64,000 nt of DNA from Engraulis encrasicolus (GCF_034702125.1 NC_085880.1:16593148-16657147); one strand, 5' to 3'; shown: positions 13,325 through 28,807, counted from the first letter of the stretch. Notes: a model not told the origin generated them from the letters alone. Program-made: numbers and translations.

Positions 13325-14296
13325 GGGCTCAATTTTAAAAAAAGAAATTGATTACCCTGCTGTATGTCATAATCTGTTGATGAGAATGGTGAGCTTAATA
13401 TGGTACCTTAGGGAAAATGGCGTCTTTTTAAAGCCAAACTAAATGTTTACATTAGTCGAGTGTTTTCACTACAGTAAAGAGAGGGGGGAGGGAGGTGGGT
13501 AGCACCTGTAAGACATGAATAGGCTACTACTTTCACCCTTGGCCTTTGTGGGTAAATTCAAACATAGTATGCTGAAAGTGTGAATCCGCGTTTTCAGGTC
13601 GGAAGTGTAATATGCCCCCCTAATGTCTTGACAAAACCTTCCAGCCAAAGCTGTCAGCGGCCCTGCCTGTGCTCCTAGTGAAAAAGTTAACCATAGTCCT
13701 GTCCTTAGCGTTATTATGCTAGAGTCTGTATAACTTACAACCTTGACTAGATATGACCGGCCCACCACCAAGACCAGGGTGGAGTAGTGGAATAGGTTTA
13801 TGCCATCAGATGATGGAACGGACACACACACACATACGCACACATTCTTGCAAACAGGACTATTTGCCCACTGGACAGTAAATATTTGGCATATGGTTGC
13901 TCCTTTGTTTAAGTACAAATTCACATGAAATGTATTTTTATGTGAAAAAAAATATGAAATTAAATGTCATTTTACATACACAGCACAAGCAGTAGTTTGG
14001 TTTAGACTGATTTCTCAGCAACTGTTTTAGTAATTGTCATCTTTTTCTCAGGTCTCATTATTATACTAATGAATTTATAATGGAAATTGTGATTGCAAAT
14101 AGAAAATCCCTTTGTGACTTGTTAAGGACTTGAAAAAAAATGAGACTTGGACTTGGACTTGACTTGGCTGGGGTACGACTTGGACTTTGACTTGACTTGG
14201 TCAGATGTGTCTTGACTTGTGACTTGACTCGGACTTGAGTGGAAAGACTCGAGACTTACTTGTGACTTGCACATTAGTGACTTGGTCACACCTCTG
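10742..14296. mobile_element. hAT transposon, 3,555 bp, perfect 8-bp target duplication
   Basis: The octamer caacataa lies at 10734-10741 and again at 14297-14304. The ends are CAGACATGTGGACTCG (left) and, read inward from the right, CAGAGGTGTGACCAAGTC, an imperfect inverted repeat of the hAT CAGAGGTGT type. Both subterminal regions (10742-10925 and 14110-14290) are built of many copies of gacttg/actcga hexamers in mirrored orientation, probably transposase binding sites. I found no intact transposase inside, so this copy is probably non-autonomous or internally replaced. A CA microsatellite sits at 13239-13322. The 10928-11200 open frame is not recognisable. Confidence 0.85.
13239..13322. 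repeat. (CA)n microsatellite
   Basis: Pure CA tract of about 84 bp inside the 3.6-kb hAT element. Confidence 0.97.
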
Positions 14297-14371
14297 CAAC
14301 ATAACATTACATTACTTTACACTCAGCTGACGTTTTTTTCCAAATTCGATTTACAATTATTTTTTTAAGTA

Positions 14372-14755
14372 CAGGGCTTCCCAAACTTAACCATGATGAG
14401 GCCCCCATATACCAGATTCCAGCCAAGGCCCCCCAGATATGAGCCGTGCCACACTATTTTTTGTGTGCACCCAGTTTCACAACTCGACAAAGTTGGTGCA
14501 TTCCGAAACCCATTCAAGTACTACAGAAATCATAATAGCCTACGTATATAATAAACGTTGTAAAGAAGAAAATGATTCCACTGGGATTGTTTAGCTTATT
14601 TTTGTTTTATTTTGGCTAAATAAGTTATTTAATTTATTAAGTGATTGAGTTTATTTCGCAATATTTTCCCTGCCAACCTGCTGCTGCCGCCCCAATAGCA
14701 TCCCCTCGCGGCCACCCAGGGGTCCCCGGCCCCCACTTTGAAAACCACTGCCCTA
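14372..14755. mobile_element. Probable hAT-type MITE
   Basis: The left end is CAGGGCTTCCCAAAC and the right end CTTTGAAAACCACTGCCCTA, whose reverse complement begins TAGGGCAGTGGTTTTC. The interior has repeated 'ggcccccc' blocks typical of this kind of fish MITE. No convincing 8-base duplication was found, so the boundaries are approximate. Confidence 0.45.
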
Positions 14756-15015
14756 GAGCAGTGTGGGGTTAGGTGCCATGGAGTGAGATAGGGAGTGGAA
14801 GGGTGGGATTCAAACCTGCAACCCTCTGATATGAAGGCCATTTCCTTAACCATCCACAGCTGCATCTGTACAACGTTTTGCCCATGTTGGAAATGGGTTG
14901 CCCAAAAAACAACTCTGGCAAATATTGAGAGACCAGTTTTTCCTGGTCTTACTACTTATTGGCATGTGTATCAGTAAAATAAACATTGTTGTTTCATTCT
15001 ATAAACTACTGACAA

Positions 15016-15425
15016 CATTTCCTCCGAATCTCGAATGAAAATATTGTCATTTAGAGCATTTATTTGCAGAAAGTTACAAATGGTCAAAATAACGCAAAAG
15101 TTGCATTGTTTTCAGAGCCCAAATAAATCCAAAGAAAACATGATGATTTTCACTTTAAACAACATCATAGTAATGTGTTAACTTAGGAAGAGTTCAGAAA
15201 TCAATATTTGATAGAAAAACCCTGGATTTTAGTCACAGCTGCCATGCATCTTGGCTTGCTCTCCACCATTCTTTCACATCGTTCTTGAATGATTTAATTC
15301 CACCCCCAGTGCAAAGATTCAAGATGTTGAGCTTGGATGTTATGTGATCACCTCTCTTCCTTTTGATCACATTTCAGGGAGTTTCCATGTGACTCAGACC
15401 TGGAGATTGGGCTGGCCATGACATC
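15016..15425. mobile_element. Fragment of a common teleost DNA transposon (Tc1/mariner-like by recall)
   Basis: The stretch containing gaaaatattgtcatttagag, then agttcagaaatcaatatttg and tctccaccattctttcacat, matches a high-copy fish repeat that I recall as a Tc1-type element end with part of its transposase. I cannot confirm the family without a search. No terminal repeats or intact frame are visible. Confidence 0.45.
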
Positions 15426-15439
15426 CCCCCCATCTGTAT

Positions 15440-15650
15440 CCTCAATCCATTCCCACTGTTAAGACCACCCATTACCCCACCAAGCCCCCCACTGCTGCTC
15501 CAACTACAAGCCACCCTGCACTCCACTCCACTCTACTCCACAGCAGCCCCACTACCCCCTCTAAACCCCATGCTACAATCCACCTTCCCCTCCCACTGTT
15601 CCCCACCCCATGCTACAACCCACCCTCCCCTCCCACTGCTCCCCACTACC
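15440..15650. repeat. C-rich imperfect tandem repeat
   Basis: Two imperfect copies of a unit of about 40 bp beginning 'ccccatgctacaa' lie at about 15566-15604 and 15605-15646, preceded by ccactccactctactcc repeats. The tract is low in G. Confidence 0.7.
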
Positions 15651-15765
15651 CCTGCCTGAGTGCCTTAAGAGAGGGGTCGGCGTATGACAACCACCCGTGC
15701 CTGACGTCCATTTCCTGGCAATTATCCGGATCGCAGGAGTGGCTGAAGTGAAGCATGGCCGGCCC

Positions 15766-16264
15766 CTTCTCCTCTCCTCTCCTCTCCTCTCCTCCCCTCT
15801 CCTCTCCTCTCCTCTCCTCTCCTCTCCTCCCCTCTCCTCTCCTCTCCTCTCCTCTCCTCCCCTCTCCTCTCCCCTCTCCTCTCTCCTCTCCTCCTCTCCT
15901 CTCCCCTCCCCTCCCCTCCCCTCTCCTCTCCCCTCTCCTCTCCCCTCCCCTCTCCTCTCCTCTTCTCTCCTCTCCTCTCCCCTCCTCTCCTCCCCTCTCC
16001 TCCCCTCTCCTCTCCTCTCCTCTCCTCTCCTCTCCTCTCCTCTCTCCTCCCCTCTCCTCTCCTCTCCTCTCCTCTCCTCTCCTCTCCTCCTCTCCTCTCC
16101 TCTCCTCTCCTCTCCTCTCCTCTCCTCTCCTCTCCTCTCCTCTCCTCTCCTCTCCTCTCCTCTCCTCCCCTCTCCTCCCTTCTCCTCTCCTCTCCTCTCT
16201 TCCTCTCCCCCCTCTCCTCTCCCCCCTCTCCTCTCCGCTCCTCTCCTCTCCGTTCCTCTCCGCT
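15766..16264. repeat. (CCTCT)n minisatellite, about 500 bp
   Basis: Pentamer CCTCT repeated about 95 times with CCCCT variants, purely C and T on the + strand. Open frames through it on both strands (up to 225 codons) encode Ser-Ser-Pro-Leu or Arg-Gly-Glu repeats and are not genes. The tract could form triplex or slipped structures. Confidence 0.97.
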
Positions 16265-17454
16265 TCTTTCTCCAGCTCCGTTAGCGAGTCCCACATCACG
16301 CCGAAGCTAAAGCTCGGGCCCATTATGGTCGCGAGAGGACAGAGAGGACGTCAATGTTTCATTAAATGAGCATGAAATTGAAAGCTGCTTGGCATCTGGC
16401 TGCATTTCTTTTTTTGTGTTCGCTTTGGATCTTTATACACACTAACGTACATGCTTGCGTGCGTGCGTGTGTGTTTGTGCCCGTATACTTTTAGTGTGTT
16501 GTTGTGTTCGTCTTCGCTCAGCAGGCAGATGCTGGACTTTTAGTAGGCGTCAGCCAGTATACAGTCTTTTTTTTAGTAATGTGACATTAAACACTTTTTT
16601 CTTACTTACTTTGAATGTTAGTCATTAACAGCACATTAAATAACAGTTAAGTGTGTCACAATGACTGTTCTGGGCGATGATGCAGCTAGATATTACGATG
16701 GCTGAATGGCTGTTTTGTTCCGTGATAATGCCATCAGAATGTCAGGAAGTAAGCATTGTTATTATTTGTGTCGTGTCAGCCATGTCGCTGCCTATGTGCT
16801 TCAGCCAGCAGGCTGTACGGTAAATGGCAATTCCCTTTCCAGCCTGATCAGCTTTTTAGTTAACGTACCTTTTGAAACACTTATCTGTCTTAATTTGAGC
16901 AATCGCAGCAGTCCTCTTGCTCTCTCCATCTACCTTTAAAGGCTGCTGTCAAGTGTAGGAAGCATCTACTGTGTCGTTTCGTTGTGCTGCAGTGGTATTT
17001 GGCCACCCCTCGCCACATCCGTTCATCACTGTCTCGTGTTTTGCCTCCCTTAACAGATATCGCCTGAGTTCAAGCCACACAACTGATGGATGGCTTTTAG
17101 GTGAAAATGCGCATCGACTTAATTTTTTTACCCCTACCCGCCTTCAGAAAGGCTTGACTGTGCTTTAATTTTCCTTCGACGGTCATTGCTGCTGAATAAG
17201 TGATGGGATGGAAATGTGAACGTGGCCCTGTTCATCTTCATTTGCACCTTCAGCTTTTAAAGATTTTTTTTTTTTTTGCCATCCATTTCTTCCTCCATTC
17301 TTTTCTTGTTTTCCTTTCTCTCTTGCATTCTTTTATTTTTTTGTTCTTTTTTCTTTTGTGTGTTGTACTGATTTTTTTTTTTTTTTAAAGTCAGGCTTGT
17401 GGAGTGATGATGATGATGATGAGGATGTTTCCTGATATGGCCACCTCTTGGTGC
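16265..17454. other. Non-coding, nothing recognised
   Basis: T-rich runs lie at 17260-17390. No prim2 exon matching the residues upstream of 232 was found here or elsewhere before 18600. Confidence 0.5.
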
Positions 17455-17462
17455 TTTCTGGT

Positions 17463-17672
17463 CAGGGCTGGACTAGCCATCTGGCATAGCGGGCTATTTT
17501 CAAAAATTATAATATTTAAAAAAAAGATTTAAAAGAAAACGTACATTTCTGAAAATAGGAGCCCACAAGGGTGCAGGGGTCCCCCGTTGAGTCAATTCTG
17601 CGCCGCTAATTATGAGGGGCCCCTTTAAGCCAAAAGTGTTCGGGCCCTATTTCGCCCCACAGTCCAGCCCTG
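17463..17672. mobile_element. hAT-type MITE, 210 bp
   Basis: The terminal inverted repeat CAGGGCTGGACT / AGTCCAGCCCTG is perfect over 12 bases. Flanks tttctggt (17455-17462) and ttgctggc (17673-17680) agree at 6 of 8 positions, consistent with an old hAT duplication. Confidence 0.75.
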
Positions 17673-17680
17673 TTGCTGGC

Positions 17681-18599
17681 CAAAAGGGGAGGGTAATGAG
17701 ATGGAGATATGGTAGCAGAGACAACAAAGCATGAATTATGACTCCCCCGGATCGATCATCTTTCAGAGAAGGAGGAGGTGGCGGCGGCTCAATAGTGAAA
17801 ATGTGCTCAGTAGGTATTTCCAGCAAACGATTTCACCCTCCCTCTTTTTGACCGTGTTGTCAATCACAGATGCAAGGCTCTACAGCCCCCCTGAGAGGAT
17901 GACTTGGTGACTGCGTGAGCTGGTCTTACCTACTTTTCTACACCACTTCACTTTCAATCAGGCGATCTTCATAGCGGAAATGAAAAATTGAAAATGAAAA
18001 TCCCCCGTCATCTAGGAGTATCAAATAAAATTTAAAGTGTAAATCAGTTATACACCTGAGATTGTCATGCATTATCATTTTTTGCAAACTTGTTTTCCGT
18101 CACAAAAAATCCACACCGCAATCCGAGTGCACATTTTTCCCAAAGCAGGAAACATGAGAATAAAGGCCAAAATTGTAATGTTGTTTGTAGAAAAGTTTGA
18201 CGGATGGTTTCTGTGAATGCAAAACGATTTCTGCTTCTGGCATTGTACTGCAGGCTATTGTATCTCACCATGCTATTTACATGCACAAGAGGCACCGCCA
18301 TCTCAAAACATGGAGGGCCTTTTGAAAGGAGTTTTTAACGGAGCTCTCCCAAACACATCAGTTCTCTCTCTGTCATGCGGAAGTGTTCTGATATCCTAAG
18401 ATAAGCCACAGGTGTGGTATTTTGAAGGATTTTCATTGTTCGAGCATTGACAATAGTGTTTAATAGACCACACAACACAGCACTCACACTATTTTTTACA
18501 GCAAAACAACACTGTCATTGTTCTTATTGTTGTCAGTTGTGTTCTAATGGGTTTTTCCCCTCTTTCTTGTCTGTGTTGTGTTTTGGCGTCTGTTGACAG
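17681..18599. other. Intron 5' of the first visible prim2 exon
   Basis: No further features are seen. The 3' end has the polypyrimidine stretch tttttcccctctttcttg and the acceptor AG at 18598-18599. Confidence 0.6.
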
Positions 18600-18667
18600 T
18601 TGACGGCGAGATCCTTGCCAGCGGTGCAGTCTGATGAGAGGCTACAGCCCCTCCTCAACCACCTGAG
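18600..18667 (+). CDS. prim2: prim2 exon A (internal), DNA primase large subunit
   Basis: Part of the large subunit of eukaryotic primase, which with PRIM1 makes RNA primers for DNA polymerase alpha in the nucleus. The exon encodes LTARSLPAVQSDERLQPLLN then HL and the first two bases of the next codon (AG of Ser). It matches human PRIM2 residues about 232-254, at the end of the N-terminal domain. The acceptor is gacAG|TT and the donor ctgAG|GTGAGT, leaving phase 2. The next exon supplies the missing base and continues in frame, which confirms the junction. The length is 68 bp. The preceding exon (the human ALA of SKALALTARS) was not found in this window. Confidence 0.95.
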
Positions 18668-20949
<2,282 letters not shown>

Positions 20950-21022
20950 TCATGCCTACGTGGGACAGGATTACAGCATTCAGAAGAACATAGGGAAGAT
21001 TTCTCTGGAGCAGATTGATCCG
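20950..21022 (+). CDS. prim2: prim2 exon B (internal), DNA primase large subunit
   Basis: The first base completes the split Ser codon (AG+T). Then come 24 codons reading HAYVGQDYSIQKNIGKISLE and QIDP, matching human residues about 254-278, where the flexible linker between the N- and C-terminal domains lies and the iron-sulfur domain starts. The acceptor is tttgcAG|TC and the donor ccG|GTAAGG, leaving phase 0. Human has HSYTGQDYSTQGNVGKISLD here, so conservation is strong but not identical, as expected for a fish orthologue. Confidence 0.96.
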
Positions 21023-21055
21023 GTAAGGAGTCACGAGTCACTTTCTGTGTGTAGA

Positions 21056-21131
21056 CACACACACACACACACACACCACACCACACCACACCACACCACA
21101 CCACACCACACCACACCACACCACACCACAC
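21056..21131. repeat. CA then CCACA pentamer repeat
   Basis: About 10 CA units followed by about 11 copies of CCACA ending at 21131, 34 bases downstream of the exon B donor. Confidence 0.95.
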
Positions 21132-21404
21132 TGAAATATTCAGTGTGAGAAAGAGTCCCCAAAAGATATGCAGTGAGAATCACACGCCTGAGTAACTTGG
21201 GTTCAAACTCCTGCAAACGTCTGACACTCGCATGGACATGCTTCATCGCCCTGAACAGTTGCAGATTTTAATGCATCATCTAACTGCTTTTAAATGCATC
21301 ATCTAACTTGTGTAATGTTGAATAGGAAAATGATCTGAATAAAAATTGTTGTGAAATGAAAATAGGAATAGAGTGTAAGCCCTCTGGCACATTTCCAGTC
21401 CCAT

Positions 21405-21815
21405 TCTAAGGTCTACCCTGGGGGTCACTGCAGCACAGCGTGCTAAGCCCCCTCATATATGGGCCTGCATTGCCCTCGACGAACCAGGTTCAAGTTGGGC
21501 CTCGGTCATGTCCTACCCTACGTCAATTATGGCAGGTAGCAGGCTTCACTCAGGTTTTCTTGATTCATTTTTAGGGTGCTGGCCCAAATAAAACACTTAA
21601 AATCAAACAGAAAGGGGCACACCTTACATCAACTCTTTTTTTGGTTGTTTTTTTTTGTTGTGCACAGATGCGTTTCGACATGTGACGCACAAAATAAAAT
21701 AATAAACAGTTTGATGCAAGGTGTTCCCCTTCCTACCCTACCCCATCTCTCTCTCTCTCCCACTCTCCTCGTGTCATACTCTCTACTGTCCTCTCAGCAA
21801 TAAAGACTCAAATCT
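21405..21815 (+). mobile_element. Possible interrupted tRNA-derived SINE
   Basis: A tRNA-like head (gtcactgcagcacagcgtgc, B-box-like GGTTCAAGTT near 21490) is followed by cctaccctacg. A second 'cctaccctaccccatctctc' with a fish-SINE-like tail ending caataaagactcaaa lies at 21733-21815. The roughly 190 bases between, bounded by ggggcacacc near 21616 and aggtgttcccc near 21728, may be an insertion. The assignment is by resemblance only. Confidence 0.35.
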
Positions 21816-22720
21816 CGAATACATAATTATTTTATGTATTTATTTATTTTTAAAGTCCAGTACTGTTTTCTGCAGAGTGTATTGCTGACCAGTTATCAGC
21901 TTGTGGGATGCTGTACACCTGGTCTGTCCCTGAAAATGGCTGAATCGGCTGTATTACACTGCTGCTAATGTTAATGCATAAATGCATATATTTACTGTGT
22001 AAACTTCATTCCAAAGTTATTCAAACTTGGCAAAAAAGTTGTTTGCTAGCATAAAGCTAGAATGAGACAAACCATGACTGGCTTCACTGTCCAAAGTCCT
22101 GGCGTGTGATACAGACTTAAATGCTCTCATTTTACTGTGTCAGCATTGGCAGCCAGGTTTGAATCACACGTTATTATGTGGCCTGCCAATTTGTAATGTA
22201 AGATTTCATAAACTGATATTCAAAGATTTTATACTTAAAAAGATCCATCAAAAATCTGTTCAAAATCAGCAAATATTCCCTTGACTGCACACCATATAAT
22301 CCTGTTTCATTTCTGCTTGCACAAGCGATCACGCAATCTTTGCTCTCTGTTAACACAGTGCATTTTACATATTCCTGGCACGGCACGACTTCAAAGGGTC
22401 AAAAGCGTCAAATGTTCCTCTTCCTCTCATCTACCGACTCCTCACCAAGGCCTCCTGTTGAGATCATTCTTGCCCAAACAGTTGCGGAGATAATCACACT
22501 AGATTAACCAGTGCATGTCCATGAGGTGACCTCATGTGCATGTCATCATCACATTCATGACGTTATCGCGCCCTGATAAAGGCCACACGGCTGAAACCAC
22601 ACCACGTTTTTATCTCTGTTCACCCATGTAACCAATTAAGAGTTTTTAAAGAACTTAATACCTTGACTCTGTGCTGTGGATATTTTTTGGGCTTAAATGC
22701 ATGTGTTCCTACCTATTCTC

Positions 22721-23130
22721 CTCCTCCCCTCTCCCTTGTTCCCCTTCTCGCCCCTCCTCCCCTCCCTTGTTCTCCTCCTCCCCTCTTTCCTGTTCCCCTT
22801 CTATCCTCTCCTCTCTCTCCTCTGCTCCCCTCCTCTCTCCTCTCCCCTCCTCCTCTCATCTCCATTCCCTCCTCCCCTCTTCCACTCCTCTGTTCCCCAA
22901 CTCCCCTCCTCCCCTGTTCTCCTCCTACCCTCTCCTTCACCTGCTCCCCTTCTCCCGCTCCCCTTCTCCCCCTTGCTCCCCCCCTTCCCTTCCCCTCTCC
23001 CCCTTGCTCCCCTCTCCCCCCTTTTCCTCTCCTCTCCCCCTTCTCCTCTCTTCCCCCTTCCCCTCTCCCCTCCCCTTGCTCCCCTCCTCTCCCCCCATCC
23101 TCTCCTCTTCCACCTTGCCTCCCTCCTCAG
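22721..23130 (+). repeat. Polypyrimidine (CCCCTCC/CTCCT) tract abutting the exon C acceptor
   Basis: About 400 bp, almost entirely C and T on the sense strand, ending ctccctcctcAG at the exon 23131 acceptor. Long open frames through it (for example 22663-23367) fuse this low-complexity tract to the real exon and are artefacts. Confidence 0.95.
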
Positions 23131-23316
23131 CTGTCGGCCAAGTCCTTCCCCCTGTGCATGAGGCAGCTCCACCGGGCGCTGCGGGAGAGCCACCACCTGC
23201 GTCACGGCGGCCGCATGCAGTACGGCCTCTTCCTCAAGGGCATCGGCCTCACCCTCGAGCAGGCCCTGCAGTTCTGGAGGTCAGAGTTCGTCAAGGGCAA
23301 AGTGGACGCAGACAAG
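23131..23316 (+). CDS. prim2: prim2 exon C (internal), iron-sulfur and template-primer binding region
   Basis: Encodes 62 codons starting [20 protein letters not shown] and including [20 protein letters not shown]. Aligned to human PRIM2 this is residues 279-340. Cys at exon residue 9 corresponds to C287, the first [4Fe-4S] ligand. The known RNA/DNA-contact residues H300, R302, H303, R306 and K314 are all present, as is Y309, one of the tyrosines studied for charge transfer. The acceptor is ctcAG|CT and the donor aaG|GTATGC, phase 0 at both ends. The exon is markedly GC-rich compared with its flanks. A hAT element begins only 14 bases after the exon. Confidence 0.98.
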
Positions 23317-23398
23317 GTATGCATTGTATGTAGGGATGCACCCATACCAATACCAATACTGGTATAGGTATCGGCCCCAATACTCGCTCATTATACTA

Positions 23399-25679
23399 CA
23401 GGGGTGATAGCAGTCCGGCGCCGCGCCGGAAATCCGGCGTAGCGTGGCTGTAGAAAAAAATAAAATAATAATTTCCCCAAAATTAATAAAATAATAAACT
23501 ATCGCGTAGGCCTTCATTAATGTATGGTGAAAATAAATGAGCGCGCAACAGCCTGTTGTAAGAGACGCGAAAGGAACCCAAATGAGCAGCAGCCCATAAT
23601 TGTATCATCCCGACATCTTACTGAAAAATGTATCAATTTGTTACGTCTTGCTCTTGAGTCACTCACCACATCTCACTGGCGGCAGTCTTCTAGTTCTAGT
23701 GAAAGGAGAAGTAGATTGGCTGTCAGTATGCACAGTAAAGAGAGTTCTAGGCCCCTACTGGTTACCCTTCTCAGATATTTTCACTGTCGACGGAGGCAAA
23801 TCCAAAAATGGCATCTCGTTATACTGAAGAAACGGAAGAAAGTACTATAGGCCAAGTCTAGACCATTTGGATTTCCGATAAAAATTTAGCAACTATTGTT
23901 AGCACAAATCCACATGGCTTGCTAGTTGTGATGGGTGTGTTGAACCGTGTGGATGTCAGTGGAATACTAGTGAAATTCTGTGATCAAGAAAACGTTTGAA
24001 GGTAAGGCCATTTAGTTATTAATTTGCCCACTGTGGCATGTTGGCTTGGGCCCGAATGATTTTGCCTTGCGCAGGTTACTCCAAAAACCTGACCATAAAC
24101 GGCTTATTGATGCGCATAAACGGGCTCAGTGAGAGTATATGTTTGAAATAGGTTCGTCTATTTTCCTCATTTATGTGCGCTAAATGACTGCGCAATGTTG
24201 ACAAACTTTGATGGAGATGGACGTTCTTTCAAAAAAAAGTCTGTATGCTCAAAACGGTAGGCTATGCTATGCCCGTCATGATACTTTTTTTCTAGGTGTA
24301 GTGCGTAAATGTGGTCTGCATTGGAATAGCGGCTACCATTGCGACATGTCCAAATGACAATGGAATGCTTGGATCGCTAATGTTTGGCAAGCCTAGTTAG
24401 CCTACACCCCTTGTAGGCTAGTGTGAGCTGAGTTCGTGGATTTTGGTCTACTGTTGATTGAGGGATGGTGTTTTGCGTCATTCCTGACAAACCACGTGTC
24501 AAACTGATTTCAGGGAGATGTTTATATTAGTTATGCTAACTAAACCAATGCGCTCTGTGAAAACCCCCAAACAGCCTCGCACAGGTTCACACAGCCTTTC
24601 TCTCTCGCGCGCTCCCTGTCGTAGCCCTTCTGCGTAATCGAATCCAGTTATTCCACGCACGATGCACAGGTTGTATTGTCTGCACGCTCTGGGCTACTTA
24701 ATCCCTACTCTCGGGCAGGGGGCAAATATCAATATCAGACTCTCATGAACTTCAAATACTTGGCTTGCGTCACCTAGACATGCAGTGAATGTTCATCTTA
24801 TCTTCACGCCCTGTGCTATTTTCATGTAGCTTAATGCGGTCCTGTCTTTGTTTTTGTTGCTTTCTGTTATCTTTTCAACTCGTACATTGTAATGGGCGTG
24901 TGTACACGCGAGTGATTTTCATGTATTTTAATTGACTACAACCCAATGCGAAAGTCGCGCAGTAGTCACACAGGCTATATATACTGTCCTGTCCGTAATA
25001 ACCACTGGTTCTGTCATCCCTGGAGTCGAAATATGCGATGTGAACGTGGGCCTGCATGTAGCCAATCATGCGCTTGTGCCCTAAATATCATGTACCGGTA
25101 ATTAAAGGGCGTTTCCCTACAACGGAAAGGCAGGGGTTATAGCACAGCCCTTAAACAATCTGTGGTTATAGGTAGACCATGGGGCCACGAGTAGGCTATC
25201 TAAACGTATGTCCAGTAGCCTATACAAGTTATATGAGCAATGTCCCAATGAAAATGAAACTTATCAGCTTGCAGCAAATGTCATGTCATTTAAAAGTATT
25301 GCTCAATTAATTGGTAATCACCTCCTCTATTTTGGACAGAGTGTAGTTACTGTACTTTGGAGTAGTATTGCCTCCTACTGACCTGTCTTGGTATGGCTGC
25401 TACATATGTAGCTTTCAGTTAATTCAATGTGGTAAAATATGCACCATGTTTTCAGAAATGCATTCTGGTGTTGAAATGTTGCATTGGTTCAATACCCACC
25501 TCAATAACTTTAGTGCAACATCACAAGCCTAGAATGCATTTCTAACTGCATACGTTGGTATTCGTTTTTACAGCTAGAATTGAACGTGGTGGTCAGTTTC
25601 TTTCAGCCAAGTGCTGAAGTGCCCCTCCCCGACCAGGAAAAAAGTTCAGGCTCAGGATTTTTTTTCACTATCACCCCTG
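23399..25679. mobile_element. hAT element nested inside the 23331-26163 hAT, 2,281 bp
   Basis: Terminal inverted repeat CAGGGGTGATAG / CTATCACCCCTG is perfect over 12 bases. The flanks share ttatact (23391-23397 and 25681-25687), offset by one base from the ends. Removing it rejoins 'actcgctcattatact' to 'catactcttgctcg' in the outer element. No intact transposase frame was recognised. Confidence 0.8.
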
Positions 25680-25786
25680 CTTATACTCATACTCTTGCTC
25701 GTCAAACACTTGCCGATACCAGGCACCAATACTGCTATTACAAGAAGCAACACAACATCTCATCACGCTCCATTGACTGGAAAGTA

Positions 25787-26040
25787 GAGTAGAGTAGTAG
25801 AGTAGAGTAACTTCATTAATCCCCAGGGGGAAATTCAGGTATCCAGTAGCTTACATAAATACACAAATAAACAAATGCCCACATGGACATTTGAAGACAC
25901 AAATAACACAGGAATAGTCAGGGAGGGGAAGATAAAAAAAAATAAAAAAATAATAGTAAAGATACAGAATGTGAAAATGTAATAGATGGTAAAGATAAAG
26001 AATGTGAAAATGTAATAGCAGCATGGAGGAAAAGGTGCCA
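25787..26040 (-). mobile_element. Retroelement 3'-tail fragment
   Basis: Contains agagt repeats then aacttcattaatccccaggg on the + strand, so the minus strand reads a 'cccctggggattaatgaagtt' type end. This resembles fish LINE/SINE 3' tails. Similar short motifs occur near 12901, 41440 and 51108. The family is not determined. Confidence 0.4.
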
Positions 26041-26171
26041 CCTCACAGGTGAAAAAGCTAGGCTGTGTATTTTCATTGTATGGTGTAGGTAAACGGTATT
26101 AGAACTTGGTATCGGCAAATACAGACGTTAATGCACTCGTACTCGTGGTGTCATGCATCCCTAACTTTATG

Positions 26172-28290
<2,119 letters not shown>

Positions 28291-28799
28291 TGTACTCTGT
28301 CTTTTACTTTTGTGTGTGTGTTGTTGTGGTGTTGTTGAGAACATCTAAAGTAACATGGTGGTGGGTTTTCCATCAAGCACTGACTGCAGTGCAGAAGAAT
28401 GTTATTCTCTCCCCAACTTTTATTGCACTTTTCTCTTCCCCCGTCAAGGAATGTTTGTGGGGTGTGTTGTGCAAGTCTTTTGGGAGATGCCTAAATTAGT
28501 GTGCGTTCTTGATGTGAGCCTGTCCTCCGCTGACAATGTTTTGACAGTGGGGAGTATGGTAGTAGAAAGACTTTTTTTCCTCCCCTTTCCATCCGCATCA
28601 GTCTGTTTTTGTGTGGCTTCGCTTTTTTCAAGCCCCATTTGATGAGCTGTGACAAAACATTGCATTTTTTTTTTTACAGTCATTGCACATCTGCAGTACA
28701 GATGCCATGTTGTATGGCCACAATGTCCTTTGGCGTCTGTTTAGCATTAGAATGCTGTTTTAGTACAGTAGATGTATTCATGCCATAGAAAATTCCACA
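28291..28799. other. Intronic, nothing recognised
   Basis: No exon or transposon termini were found. T-run at 28667-28676. Confidence 0.5.
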
Positions 28800-28807
28800 C
28801 TGGTGAA

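Larger units (their letters stand above)
21023..23130 (+). other. prim2 intron B-C (2.1 kb)
   Basis: Phase-0 intron. It contains CA and CCACA repeats at 21056-21131, a SINE-like region (21405-21815) and a 400-bp polypyrimidine tract that runs into the acceptor. Confidence 0.9.
23331..26163. mobile_element. hAT element (outer), 2.8 kb including nested insertions
   Basis: Starts TAGGGATGCACCCATACC and ends CATGCATCCCTA. Flanks attgtatg (23323-23330) and actttatg (26164-26171) agree at 6 of 8 bases. The subterminal ataccaatac / ggtatcggc repeats are the familiar fish hAT pattern. About 550 bp remains when the nested hAT (23399-25679) is removed, and a further retroelement fragment sits at 25787-26040. 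Confidence 0.75.

Noticed and set aside
15646..16323. Long Arg-Gly-Glu frames on both strands
   Set aside because: Produced by the CCTCT pentamer, whose three frames all avoid stops.
22581..22612. Second hammerhead-like string (ccctgataaaggcc ... gctgaaacc)
   Set aside because: The core reads CTGATAA rather than CTGANGA and no helix I partner was seen.
22663..23367. 234-codon open frame running into prim2 exon C
   Set aside because: The first two thirds translate a CT repeat into Ser/Pro/Leu. Only the exon part (23131-23316) is homologous to PRIM2, and a clear AG acceptor separates them.
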